This document shows, piece by piece, positions 1 through 8,340 of a stretch of DNA of 64,000 nucleotides. The stretch's first letter is position 1; every line of letters begins with the position of its first letter. The stretch is taken from NCBI GenBank assembly GCA_022821545.1, contig JAJEDJ010000027.1, positions 1 through 64,000 on the forward strand, read 5' to 3'. The stretch is from Caldilineaceae bacterium. GTDB lineage: Bacteria; Chloroflexota; Anaerolineae; Caldilineales; Caldilineaceae. The notes beneath the pieces are model-generated. The model was not told the DNA's origin and did not search any database. It saw only the letters and a program-made list of their open reading frames with translations. The position numbers and the translations under genes are program-made.

Positions 1-124
1 GCCACTCATGGGCCTGTTCGGGGGACGGGCCGTGTGCGATGCAGAGGCCGCCGAACTGTTCGAGGGCGTGTCCCTGGCAGGGCGTGCCGTCTTTCTTGAT
101 GCCACAGCATTGTGTTCTTGCCAC
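1..124 (-). CDS. small Cys-rich (zinc-ribbon-like) protein, cut by the window edge
   Basis: Reading leftward from a GTG at 124, preceded at nine bases by AAGGAG, the frame is open to the window edge. It encodes a short peptide with the spacing C-C-G-I-K-K-D-G-x-P-C followed by G-L-C-I-A-H-G. This C-x-G-x-x-K-x-G-x-P-C ... C-x-x-H arrangement is typical of small treble-clef or zinc-ribbon proteins of unknown function. The rest of the gene lies outside the window. The function is unknown, and the call rests on the ribosome-binding site and the Cys/His pattern only. Confidence 0.55.
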   Translation of the reverse strand, partial: MARTQCCGIKKDGTPCQGHALEQFGGLCIAHGPSPEQAHEW

Positions 125-1236
125 AGTCAGTTTCTCCTTGAGATGTGCCGGCCAGCGGTTGTGTGCCCGGCTGGCCGGGGTAGATGGTGGTTGGGGCCGG
201 GCCGCCGGTTCGGGTGTACTGAACGCGGAAAGGCCCGGACCAGTGATAGAACGAAACTATCACGAGACCAGACCTCGTGGTATGCAGGGGGTGCGTTTGG
301 GCGCAGGCCGCTGCATCAGTATCGAAATCTCGCAAAGAGTAACACAGGTTTTCTACGGAGGCAAAACTGCGAGGAGTGAGCGGAGAGAAGTGAGGAGTGA
401 GAAACGGCGGCGTGTGCGGAATGGCGAGGAGGAGTGAGCTGCTGTTTCTTTTGCCGGAGAGCGGATTGCGGGCCGGGACGTGGGTCTGCCGCTGCCAGAG
501 GTTTGCGCGGGCTCACCCCGATTTGGGGATGTACGCCAGCGGCAGGGATGTAGCCTAACCGGGTCGGATACGTCCCGCTTTTCCCATTTCGTGGTCTAAC
601 GATTAGGGGCAACCATATAGGGGGAAGGGTAGGCTCTGTTGAGTGGATTGGTCTGATTTATGGTAGATTTGGCCTATGTATAATGCACTGTTCGCTGCTG
701 ATCCGCGACGCTCGCTTGGGTGTGGATGTACCTTATTTTCCCGTTAATTCTAGCCGCCGGTAATTTGCTGCTGGCTATCAGAAAAGACCTAAGTCTCAAT
801 AACCGAGGCATCTCCAATCAAGACCTGATGAGATGCATAATGAAGGCAGGATAGAAAACCAAGCGGCAGTTGAAGCGACGACCCAAGCTATTGATGGCTT
901 GAATGGTGGCGTAGTGAAATTCCGCCAGGCGCCAGCGTCTCCGGATCGTCGGGCTCATCCTCAAGCAGCCCGGGCGTGGGCGTCTCGATGCCGACCAACG
1001 CCTGTTTCGGCCGCTGTTGTTCGGATGGAAGGTCGCGACGAGTCGCGTGGACCGGATGGATTGGGCCTGCGAAGTAGGGCCGGCCTCTGGGACGGTAGGG
1101 TTAAAGGCAGGGTCTATGAACGGCATCTGGCTGAGGTGGTACAGCATCTGTCTGAGGGGGCCATGCGTCAAGAGTAGCAAGGGGTGGATATCGCCCGCAG
1201 CCAACAAGTGTCAGTAAGGGGATGTCGCCCGTTGTT
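125..1236. other. long stretch without a convincing gene
   Basis: No frame here gives a protein I recognise, and the open frames on both strands overlap each other with implausible composition. The stretch holds a dyad at 243-263 and a run of degenerate GAGGAGTGAG/GAAGTGAG words around 367-440. The same wording recurs near 32440-32560. It may be degraded mobile or intergenic repeat sequence. Confidence 0.5.
243..263. promoter_or_regulatory. perfect 7-bp dyad, possible operator
   Basis: GTGATAG and CTATCAC form a perfect inverted repeat separated by seven bases, about 120 bases upstream of the leftward small Cys-rich gene. The shape fits a repressor-type operator or a small hairpin. No regulator is linked in the window. 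Confidence 0.3.
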
Positions 1237-1965
1237 TCACAAGGGAAGCGTGCGCCCCGCTTCCCGAAGGCGTTGGCGGCGCTGCTGAGCGTCGGGCATA
1301 GCCTCAGCCACCAAGCTCCAGAAGTCCGTCGAGTGGTTCCGATGGGTCAGGTGGGCCAACTCGTGGACGATGATATACTCAATAAGCGCTGGAGGAAGCA
1401 TCATGGCGCGCCAGTTAAAGCGGAGGGTGCCATCGGGCGCGCAACTACCCCACCGTTGGCGTTGATCGCGTATGAGAACCCGCGACCGTTCTCCCTGGCC
1501 GAGCCGAGGCCACCAACGTTTAACAACGTTCGGCAGCCGCTCGGCGGCCCGGCCCCGATACCATCCGACGATGGCGCGCCGGATACGCTGTTGCCGTTCC
1601 TCACCTTCGAGACCTTCAGGCACAGCCACCCGGAACCGCCAGTGGTCGAAACGGACCTCAGGCAAGTGCGCCTCACCAGTATCGACGATCATGCGGACGT
1701 TGCGTCCCAGGTATGGCAGCGTCTCGCCGCTGACGAAGCGTTTCGGCGCGGTCTCCAGCATCTCACTTGATGCATGGCTGAGTATCCAGGGCGCCCGCCG
1801 GCGCACGATGGCACGCAGTTCGTCCTCCGGCGTTGTCATGGGTGCGGCAACCTGCACGCCGCCGCCGTCCATTGTGATCTGCACCGTTTTCCTGCGCCGT
1901 TTGCTGCGGCGTACCTCGTAGCCGATGGTCGTGTTGCCGAAGCGGACACTGCCCCGCTCGCTCAC
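1237..1965 (-). CDS. YgjP-like (SprT/M48-type) metallopeptidase
   Basis: This 242-aa protein belongs to the YgjP/DUF45 family of predicted zinc-dependent proteases. The zinc motif HELAH is at residues 201-205, with a probable third ligand H211 in HRNHSTDFW, and the family signature RWGSC is at 171-175. The GTG start overlaps the hsdR stop by four bases (GTGA), so it is translationally coupled as the last gene of the restriction operon. Members of this family are commonly found beside type I restriction genes, but their substrate is not known. A role in processing or controlling the restriction complex is inference. The length is normal and the gene looks intact. Confidence 0.88.
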   Translation of the reverse strand: MSERGSVRFGNTTIGYEVRRSKRRRKTVQITMDGGGVQVAAPMTTPEDELRAIVRRRAPWILSHASSEMLETAPKRFVSGETLPYLGRNVRMIVDTGEAHLPEVRFDHWRFRVAVPEGLEGEERQQRIRRAIVGWYRGRAAERLPNVVKRWWPRLGQGERSRVLIRDQRQRWGSCAPDGTLRFNWRAMMLPPALIEYIIVHELAHLTHRNHSTDFWSLVAEAMPDAQQRRQRLREAGRTLPL

Positions 1966-4900
1966 CGTTCTCTCCTCCTGCGTGCCATTTCGACGATCCG
2001 GTTCGCCAGTTCGTCCAACTGGACTTCGGTGTAATCGCCCGTGGGCCTGAGCACACGCTTGATGTCCCGGCGCATCTCCCGCAGGAGCTCCAAGTTCGAC
2101 TGCCAGTCCACAACGGTGTAGTGCCGGTCGACGACTGCCTGGACCTTTAGAGCAACGCTTTTCGTACTCTCATCGATAGATGTTCGGTACTGTGCTTTCT
2201 CCTCACGTAACTGCGAGGGGGAGACGGCCTCCTGTGACCGTTCATCCAGCAGTTCGTAGATGGCAAAGGCGACAGGGGACAGACCGCGTTCTGCGGCGAT
2301 GTCGGCTTCGCTTCGAACATCCTGGCGCAGCAGGGCAAGGTAGCGGCACGCCTCTGCCGAGTCGATCAACCGATTGCGAAGGTCTTGAATGATACGCTCA
2401 AGCTGTGCCGAGAGCTTTTCGAAGAAAGCAGGGTTGTCGGCCAGGCGTTCGTGTATCTGCGCCCTGATCGCGTGCTCCATGATCGAGGCCCGGGCCTCGT
2501 CATGGGGAAGGGCGGCGATCTTCTGCTCTAAGTCTTGATCGAGGATGGATACTGGCCGCATCATCTCCCGTACCTGGGCACTGATGCGTTCGTCCACCAG
2601 ATTCTTCACCTTAGCCCCGATCTCGGTCCAGTCTGCGTCAGCGTCCTCACGAAGGAACTGGGCGCGGGCGTAGGCGCGTATCTCCGTAAGCCGCGCCAGC
2701 CGGTCCGTGTAGTCCAGCGCGCGCGGGTCGGGCAGGAAGCGATCCATGAGGCGTGAGAATTGGCGATAGTCAGCGTTGAACCGCTCGAACAGGTCGGCTT
2801 TGAAGTTGCTCTCTGTGGAGGCGTCCGGTGCAAAGACGCTGACGCACGCCCAGGTGTCACTGAAATCCCGGCCCCTGAAATGTGACTCCGCCTGGACAGC
2901 CGCCGCCTCGACGACCGGCGCCGGGTCCTCGTCCATCTCCTGCATCGTGTCTTGCACGTCCGCCCGGTCGAAGGTGGAAAGGGCATCATCAAGGTCCCGG
3001 GATACGCCGTGGTAGTCCACGACCAGACCGTGGGTCTTCTCGGTCTCCACTCCGTCCCGGCGGTGGGAGAAGGGACGGTTGACCCTCGCAATGGCCTGGA
3101 GCAGCCCGTGCTCCCGAAGCGCCTTGTCCAAGTAGAGCACCTGCTCTACGGGCGCGTTGAAACCCGTCAACAGCATGTCGACCACGACCAGCACCTCCGG
3201 CTCTCCCTCCGGATCGACGAATGAGCTTTCAACCTGCTCCCGGTCGAGTTCGCGGGCCGCCTTGAACTCCGGTCCGTCGTTGGGGACCGTGGTGATGATG
3301 GGATAGGCGCTAAGGCCAAAGTCTCGTAACCGCTCTGCGTAGCGCAGGGCGGCAGCCCGGCTGGGCGCGACAACTTGGGCCTTGAACCCGTTGGGACGCA
3401 CCCGTTCCTTGAAATGTTCGGCGATGTCCAGGGCGATCATCTCGATGCGGCGCTCCGCTCCCGCCACCGTCTCTTTATTGGCATAGCGTCGGCGAATTTG
3501 CGCCTGAATCGAGGGAGGATTGTCGCCGAACATGGCTTCGTACAGCCTGTCCAATGTCTCCGGCCCCTCGACGGCAAGTTCGGGCAGGCGGGCCTCATAG
3601 AAAATTGGCACCGTCGCGCCGTCCGCCACCGACTGCGGAATGGTGTAGACGTCGATGAGCGCGCCGAAGCGCCCAATGGCGCTGCGCTTGTAGTCCTTCT
3701 CTATAGGTGTTCCAGTGAACCCTATGAGGGCCGCGTTGGGCAGCGCCCTGGACAAGCGCCCTCCGAGGATGCCGTACTGAGTGCGGTGGGCCTCGTCCAC
3801 CATGACTATGACGTCCTGCGAGGCGTTGAGCACATCAAACTCGCCCTCAGAAGCCGTTAACGCTTCCTCGAACTTTTGGATGGTGGTCATAACCGTGCGG
3901 CCGGCGCCGGTAGTGAGTAGACGACGCAGATGCCGGCTGGTGGACGCCTGTTCCGGCGCGGGAAAGCCGCACCGCTTGAAGGCGCCGGTGATCTGCCGGT
4001 CCAGTTGGGTGCGGTCGGTGACCACGACGATGGTGGGATTGCCCAGACGAGGCTCCCGGCGCAGCTTCGTCGCAAGCCACAGCATGGTCAGCGACTTGCC
4101 TGACCCCTGGGTGTGCCACACAACTCCACCCCGGGACTCCGGCTTACGGTCAGCGAGCAATCGCTCCAAGGCAGCGCGGACCGCGCGGTACTGTTGGTAG
4201 CGCGGCAGCTTCTTGACTACCCGTCCCCGCTCTGGCTCGTAGACCACGTAGTCCCGCAGGATCTCCAGCAGGGTCGCCGGAGACAGCAACCCGACGATGA
4301 GTTGCGCCTGGCCCTGTGGCTCGACGCCGAAGTGCTTGCGAATCTCATCCTCCGAACGCGGCAGCGTCGATTTCCACTCGAAGTAGGCGTTCTCGGAAGC
4401 GCCGAGGGCGGCGTAGGCGGCGGCAGCCCCACAGTGGGCCACGCAGAGCAGATTGTAGTAAAAGAGTTCGGGTGCGCCGCTCCCCTGCCACTCCGGTCCC
4501 GCCTCCTGGTAACGGCGAAGCTGTCGCACAGCCTGCGACTTCCAAACATCCATGAGCGACGGCGACTTGGCCTCCATCACCACTAATGGGATGCCGTTGA
4601 CGAACAGTACCAGGTCGGGGATGACCATGCGCTCGTCGTCCTCTGACCCGCCCCGCTCGTTGCCACGGCGAACCCGAAACTGGGCTGTGACGACGAACTC
4701 GTTGAGGCCGCCATCGGGGCGCTCGAAGTCGAAGAAGCGGACGATGCGGGAATCCCTTCCCCGCAGTCCGTCCACGGTCAAGGGCATCCCGTAGGTGAGG
4801 TACTCGTGGACCGCCTGGTTGCGGGCCATGCCGGTTGCGTTGATGTGTTCAAGGTCGAAGATGGCGCGGTACGCTTGCTCCTCGGTCATCCATTCGTTGA

Positions 4901-5069
4901 GACGCATCAGGGCCGCCCTCAGACGCCCTTTCAGCAGAACCTCCCGTTCGTCACCGCGCTCCAACGCCAGTGTCTCGCGCGGCACGTAGGTCCACGCCAA
5001 TCGCTCCAGAAGCCGACGGGCCGGGTCCTCAGCGTGGTTGAATTCGTTCAGTTTCGCAGGTACTACCAT
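1962..5069 (-). CDS. hsdR: type I restriction enzyme, endonuclease/translocase subunit R
   Basis: This 1035-aa subunit cuts DNA after ATP-driven translocation in complex with HsdM and HsdS. The N-terminal PD-(D/E)XK nuclease site is visible as D152 and E166-A-K168. The SF2 motor follows, with Walker A GSGKS at 322-326, DEAH at 425-428 and the motif III element GFTGTP shortly after. The C-terminal helical part is rich in charged residues, as usual for the M-binding region. The ATG overlaps the stop of a short upstream frame (TGATG), and the 3' end overlaps the YgjP gene. The protein is full length with all catalytic motifs, so the nuclease is probably functional if a specificity subunit is available. 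Confidence 0.95.
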   Translation of the reverse strand: MVVPAKLNEFNHAEDPARRLLERLAWTYVPRETLALERGDEREVLLKGRLRAALMRLNEWMTEEQAYRAIFDLEHINATGMARNQAVHEYLTYGMPLTVDGLRGRDSRIVRFFDFERPDGGLNEFVVTAQFRVRRGNERGGSEDDERMVIPDLVLFVNGIPLVVMEAKSPSLMDVWKSQAVRQLRRYQEAGPEWQGSGAPELFYYNLLCVAHCGAAAAYAALGASENAYFEWKSTLPRSEDEIRKHFGVEPQGQAQLIVGLLSPATLLEILRDYVVYEPERGRVVKKLPRYQQYRAVRAALERLLADRKPESRGGVVWHTQGSGKSLTMLWLATKLRREPRLGNPTIVVVTDRTQLDRQITGAFKRCGFPAPEQASTSRHLRRLLTTGAGRTVMTTIQKFEEALTASEGEFDVLNASQDVIVMVDEAHRTQYGILGGRLSRALPNAALIGFTGTPIEKDYKRSAIGRFGALIDVYTIPQSVADGATVPIFYEARLPELAVEGPETLDRLYEAMFGDNPPSIQAQIRRRYANKETVAGAERRIEMIALDIAEHFKERVRPNGFKAQVVAPSRAAALRYAERLRDFGLSAYPIITTVPNDGPEFKAARELDREQVESSFVDPEGEPEVLVVVDMLLTGFNAPVEQVLYLDKALREHGLLQAIARVNRPFSHRRDGVETEKTHGLVVDYHGVSRDLDDALSTFDRADVQDTMQEMDEDPAPVVEAAAVQAESHFRGRDFSDTWACVSVFAPDASTESNFKADLFERFNADYRQFSRLMDRFLPDPRALDYTDRLARLTEIRAYARAQFLREDADADWTEIGAKVKNLVDERISAQVREMMRPVSILDQDLEQKIAALPHDEARASIMEHAIRAQIHERLADNPAFFEKLSAQLERIIQDLRNRLIDSAEACRYLALLRQDVRSEADIAAERGLSPVAFAIYELLDERSQEAVSPSQLREEKAQYRTSIDESTKSVALKVQAVVDRHYTVVDWQSNLELLREMRRDIKRVLRPTGDYTEVQLDELANRIVEMARRRRER

Positions 5070-5175
5070 CAGGCTTTGCTCAACAGTTCCTCAAGACTCT
5101 GAGACGTGAGTCGCTCGCTCCTTGCATTCGCAAAGACGATGACACTCTTCGTTGTGTCGAGTGCTTGAGAGTCTT

Positions 5176-5358
5176 CTACGAGCACTCTTTCGGCGAAGGT
5201 CTCACCTTCCCTATTGGTACCCGTATTCGCCCCGTCAGCAGCGCGTCGGCCGCGGAGCCTTTCATCGTTTGTAGCACGTCTCGCCCCCTTCGCGCCCGAT
5301 CTGTGGCATCGTCGACGCTGTCCAGCACTATTCGGTCTATTCCTTGGACGGGGGGCGG
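5176..5358 (-). pseudogene. 3' relic of an hsdS specificity subunit gene
   Basis: Read on the minus strand this stretch encodes PPPVQGIDRIVLDSVDDA, then a coiled segment and ALLTGRIRV, before a stop at 5176-5178. This matches the conserved C-terminal helix of HsdS proteins (PPL-x-EQ-x-x-I-x-x-x-LD ... LLTGxxRV). Everything upstream, including both recognition domains, is gone, and the reading runs into the end of the DUF2442 gene. In the same interval another frame ends in TGATG at the hsdR start, which may give a short coupling peptide. The simplest reading is that a normal hsdM-hsdS-hsdR operon lost hsdS here and that DUF4160/DUF2442 took its place. Confidence 0.6.
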
Positions 5359-5681
5359 ATTTCGTGGATGGTCACAGGAAGCCCTGCCCGCTTTGCTTCC
5401 AACCAGCGCTTGAAGGAATTCTGGCTTTCTCCCGAAGGCCAGCCGCCCAGCAACATTTCCACACTGATGTCCTCATCCAAGGCGGGCCAGTGGATACCCT
5501 CGCCCGCGCCGATCAGCCGCCAGTTCTGGCGTTCCTCCGGCGTGGCATGAATGAGCCTGGGATACCAGGACAGCGGCACGGATACGGTCCGACCATCGGA
5601 GAGCTCGGCGGTCAAGGTATCCTCCGTCACCTCGACCGACATGGCCTCCGGAACACTTACCTTAAGAGTTGAAACGTTCAT
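5337..5681 (-). CDS. DUF2442 domain protein
   Basis: The start chosen is MNVSTLKVS at 5681, which overlaps the end of the DUF4160 gene by 20 bases; a longer in-frame start at 5717 adds 12 unconvincing residues. The 114-aa product has the DUF2442 core: a beta-hairpin around LTAELSDGRTVSVPLSWYP and a C-terminal WLEAKRAG segment. DUF2442 proteins are small and often sit directly after DUF4160 genes, in an arrangement resembling toxin-antitoxin pairs. No biochemical role is established to my knowledge. Its location inside an hsd operon, next to an hsdS relic, suggests it moved in as a unit with its partner. Confidence 0.82.
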   Translation of the reverse strand: MNVSTLKVSVPEAMSVEVTEDTLTAELSDGRTVSVPLSWYPRLIHATPEERQNWRLIGAGEGIHWPALDEDISVEMLLGGWPSGESQNSFKRWLEAKRAGLPVTIHEIRPPSKE

Positions 5682-5898
5682 TCCAAGCCTCCAGAAACAA
5701 AATCTGGTTCTCCTCAACTATCCTCTCGATCCGGCGTATCTCATGGCGCCTCAAGCTGCCTGTCTTTTGGAGCCTGACCGGGTCCAGCCAGAACTTGGCG
5801 ATGCGGTCATCACGTTCAACATGAATGTGTGGTGGTTCTCCCCGGTCGCTCGCGTAGAAGAAGAACCGGTACGGCCCCTCCCTTAGTATCACCGGCAT
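5662..5898 (-). CDS. DUF4160 domain protein
   Basis: This 78-aa protein shows the typical DUF4160 sequence: ILREGPYRFFFYASDRGEPPHIHVERD near the start and an IxRIVEEN...FLEAWNE tail. DUF4160 and DUF2442 genes are usually adjacent, overlapping, and mobile as a pair. Here the ATG lies 15 bases after the hsdM stop, so it is probably part of the hsd transcript. The partner gene starts within its last codons. The function is unknown, and a toxin-antitoxin or regulatory role is only a guess from size, pairing and context. Confidence 0.85.
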   Translation of the reverse strand: MPVILREGPYRFFFYASDRGEPPHIHVERDDRIAKFWLDPVRLQKTGSLRRHEIRRIERIVEENQILFLEAWNERFNS

Positions 5899-5913
5899 TG
5901 TTCGACCGCCATA

Positions 5914-7443
5914 CTATCGGACATAGCCCATCTCCGCCAGCAGTTCGTCCATCTTTGCCACCGCCTCATCTCGCCGCCGCTCTGCCACTCTCAGTTGAGC
6001 CAGTGCCTCCTCTACCGGGATCACCTCCACCGGCTCTGTGGTGTCCACGTAGCGGCTGATGTTTAGGTTGAAGTCGTTACCTTGTATCTCCTCAAGCTCC
6101 GCGACGTGGGCGAACCGCTCCACATCCTTGAAGCCCCTGTACGCCTTGACGATCTTGTCTATGTGTTCCGGGTCGATGAAGTTCTGGGCCTTGCCGGGAC
6201 GGAAATAACCCTCCTGGGCCGCATCTACGAACAGCACCTTTCCCCGCCTCTCTACAGGCTTGGCCTTGTTCAGCACGCAGATGGCGACGGGTATGCTGGC
6301 CCCGAAGAAGAGGTTGGGGGCTAGGCCGATCACCGCCTCGAACAGGTCGGCCTTGACGATGCCCTGACGTATTTTCCCCTCGGATCCGCCACGGAACAGG
6401 ACTCCGTGAGGCATCACCACGCCCACCATGCCTTGGGCGTTGGTCACCCCCAACATGTGCAGAAGGAAGGCGAGGTCTCCCCTGGTCCTGGGTGGCGTTG
6501 CTCCATAGCGGTCGAAACGGTGGTGCGGGTCATTGGGAGCGAAGTCGCGGCCCCAGTTCTTGTGGCTGAAGGGCGGATTGGCGATAACGCGGTCGTAGGA
6601 CAACAGCCGTCCTGACGGGTCCACGAGGCCCGGCTCGGCTATCACGTCCCCCGCCTCCAGCCGACTGGCACGCAAGCCGTGGAGGAGCAGGTTGAGCTTG
6701 CCGATGGCCAGCGTTCCCAGGTTGCGTTCCTGGCCGTGGAGCGCGAGATTGCGGAGGTCTCCGCCCTGTTCACGCACGTACTGCGCCGCATAGATGAGCA
6801 TACCTCCGGAGCCCGCCGTCGGGTCGCAGATGCGCATCCCCTCGCGGGGTTGGAGCAGCTCGATGATGAGCCGGACCACGGGACGGGGCGTGTAGAACTC
6901 CCCGCCTTTCTTGCCGGCGTCATCGGCGAACCGGTTGATCAGGTACTCGTAGGCGTCGCCCAGCACGTTGCCTCCGCCCGCTCTGTCCTCTCGCAAGTTC
7001 TCGTCGCGCAGGTCCAGATCGCCGAAATGGTTCAGCAGGCTGCGGATGATGCGCTCGCGGTTGGCAGGGCTCCCCAGCTTCGATTCGTCATTCCAGTTGG
7101 TGGCGGTCAATACGCCGTCCAATCTGGGGGTGTTGGCATCCTCGATGGCGTGGCTGGCCACGTTAAGAGCCTCACCCAGATTCATGGAAGAGGAGGCAAT
7201 GGCCTCCCAACGAGCTGACTCCGGGACGAAGCACTCGTGCTCATCTCGGTCGTTGAGGGCCACGTCGCGGGCAACGCCATCGGCAACGGCGTTCTCGACC
7301 TCTTCGCCGAACCGGTCGGAGAGACGTTTCAGGAAGAGAATGGAAAAAATGTAGTTCTTGTAGTCGGCGGCGTCGATCTGTCCGCGCAAGACGTCGGCGG
7401 CCTGCCACAGCTTCGATTCCAACTCTTGTCTGCTTAGCGTCAT
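5914..7443 (-). CDS. hsdM: type I restriction-modification DNA methyltransferase subunit M
   Basis: This 509-aa N6-adenine methyltransferase protects host DNA and forms the core of the restriction complex. The N-terminal helical bundle (residues 1-150) precedes the catalytic domain, with the SAM-binding motif DPTAGSGG at 207-214 and the catalytic NPPF at 289-292. The C-terminal tail (about 450-509) carries the coiled stretch that contacts HsdS. The ATG overlaps the hsdS stop (ATGA), showing tight coupling. Length and motifs are normal, so the enzyme appears intact. Confidence 0.96.
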   Translation of the reverse strand: MTLSRQELESKLWQAADVLRGQIDAADYKNYIFSILFLKRLSDRFGEEVENAVADGVARDVALNDRDEHECFVPESARWEAIASSSMNLGEALNVASHAIEDANTPRLDGVLTATNWNDESKLGSPANRERIIRSLLNHFGDLDLRDENLREDRAGGGNVLGDAYEYLINRFADDAGKKGGEFYTPRPVVRLIIELLQPREGMRICDPTAGSGGMLIYAAQYVREQGGDLRNLALHGQERNLGTLAIGKLNLLLHGLRASRLEAGDVIAEPGLVDPSGRLLSYDRVIANPPFSHKNWGRDFAPNDPHHRFDRYGATPPRTRGDLAFLLHMLGVTNAQGMVGVVMPHGVLFRGGSEGKIRQGIVKADLFEAVIGLAPNLFFGASIPVAICVLNKAKPVERRGKVLFVDAAQEGYFRPGKAQNFIDPEHIDKIVKAYRGFKDVERFAHVAELEEIQGNDFNLNISRYVDTTEPVEVIPVEEALAQLRVAERRRDEAVAKMDELLAEMGYVR

Positions 7444-8060
7444 AAGCTTCTCCCCAAAGTTGCAGGTACGGCCCCGTGTGCTAACTCATGTATCACCGCG
7501 TCACGGAGTGCCTCGCGGCGCAGCCGTGCTGCTTCAATCGTTGATTCATACGCCTCTTCCGACGCTTCCACGAGTCGGGCCACCGCATCAAGGTCTCGCG
7601 GCGACGGCACGGGTACTTGGACCTCTCCCAAGTTTTTGGCCGAGAGTGACTTGAGAGTGGCACTCGCCGTCATCCGCTTGGCGATCTGCGTCCGGCCAAG
7701 GGATGAAGTGAGGCAGTACCAAAGCCAGTGTGCCATACCGGATTCCGGTTGTTTCGCCCGCACCACCAGCAGCGTCACGCCCGCGACCGTTCTCGATACC
7801 TCCGGCGGTACGAGGGCAACTTGGGTGGACGCTGTACGCGCCGTCACCAGCAGGTCGAAGGGCCGCAGCAGGTGGCGTTCGGTACGGACGCCATGAACGA
7901 GCCCAATCTCGTTGAGGTCGTTGAGGTCCAGCCAGCCGTCGTCGCGCACGTCGCCGCTCTCAACGATCCGCAACATCCATTTTCCGCTATGTGCTCCAAC
8001 ACCGTGCCCGGCACGGGCAATGCCCTGAAATACGTTGGCCAGTTCTTTCACTGCGTGCAT
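7440..8060 (-). CDS. hsdS: half-size type I specificity subunit (single recognition domain)
   Basis: The product has 206 aa, about half of a normal HsdS of roughly 400. It contains one target-recognition domain (about residues 1-140) and one conserved C-terminal helix (about 145-195, with LKSLSAKNLGEVQVPVPSP and a following coiled region ending in REALRDAVIHELAHG). Half-size HsdS proteins can act as homodimers recognising a palindromic bipartite site; this is known for some natural and engineered examples. It is the first gene of the leftward operon, directly before hsdM. A good promoter lies just upstream and leaves almost no leader. Truncation of a full-length gene is possible, but coupling to hsdM argues for use. 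Confidence 0.8.
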   Translation of the reverse strand: MHAVKELANVFQGIARAGHGVGAHSGKWMLRIVESGDVRDDGWLDLNDLNEIGLVHGVRTERHLLRPFDLLVTARTASTQVALVPPEVSRTVAGVTLLVVRAKQPESGMAHWLWYCLTSSLGRTQIAKRMTASATLKSLSAKNLGEVQVPVPSPRDLDAVARLVEASEEAYESTIEAARLRREALRDAVIHELAHGAVPATLGRSL

Positions 8061-8066
8061 AATATG

Positions 8067-8095
8067 ATCCTAGCACGTTATAGTTCTGTTGTCAA
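8067..8095 (-). promoter_or_regulatory. sigma-70-type promoter of the hsd operon
   Basis: On the minus strand TTGACA (8095-8090) and TAGGAT (8072-8067) are separated by 17 bases. The expected transcription start falls at or within a base or two of the hsdS ATG (8060), so the message could be leaderless. An AGGA inside the -10 box is the only Shine-Dalgarno-like element. Confidence 0.6.
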
Positions 8096-8099
8096 TTTG

Positions 8100-8146
8100 C
8101 AACACTAGCCCGTGTTGTGGTATGGTGGAATCATAATCGATTATGA
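8100..8146. promoter_or_regulatory. two dyads in the hsd/Schlafen divergent intergenic region
   Basis: CAACAC-6 bases-GTGTTG (8100-8117) and the perfect 16-bp palindrome TCATAATCGATTATGA (8131-8146) lie between the divergent hsdS and AlbA-type genes. The first dyad lies immediately upstream of the hsd -35 box. They look like operators for a regulator not encoded nearby. Confidence 0.4.
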
Positions 8147-8340
8147 ATGATGTGCCAAATTCCGATTGGTTTGAAAGATGCGGCAATCCATGCAGGCAAC
8201 GAAACGGCCGCGGCGACCGCGTTTCAAGCGGTGTCGCGGGCGGCAAAACGACGAGGCCGCTCTGGAAACGCTCTCACCAACACACGCTGCGCGCCTACCT
8301 ATAAGAACGGTCCGTAGCATATGCAGATTCGGAGACTCGC

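Noticed and set aside
818-1217. Overlapping open frames on both strands
   Set aside because: Composition is unlike a protein, no ribosome-binding sites, no family resemblance, and the frames contradict each other.
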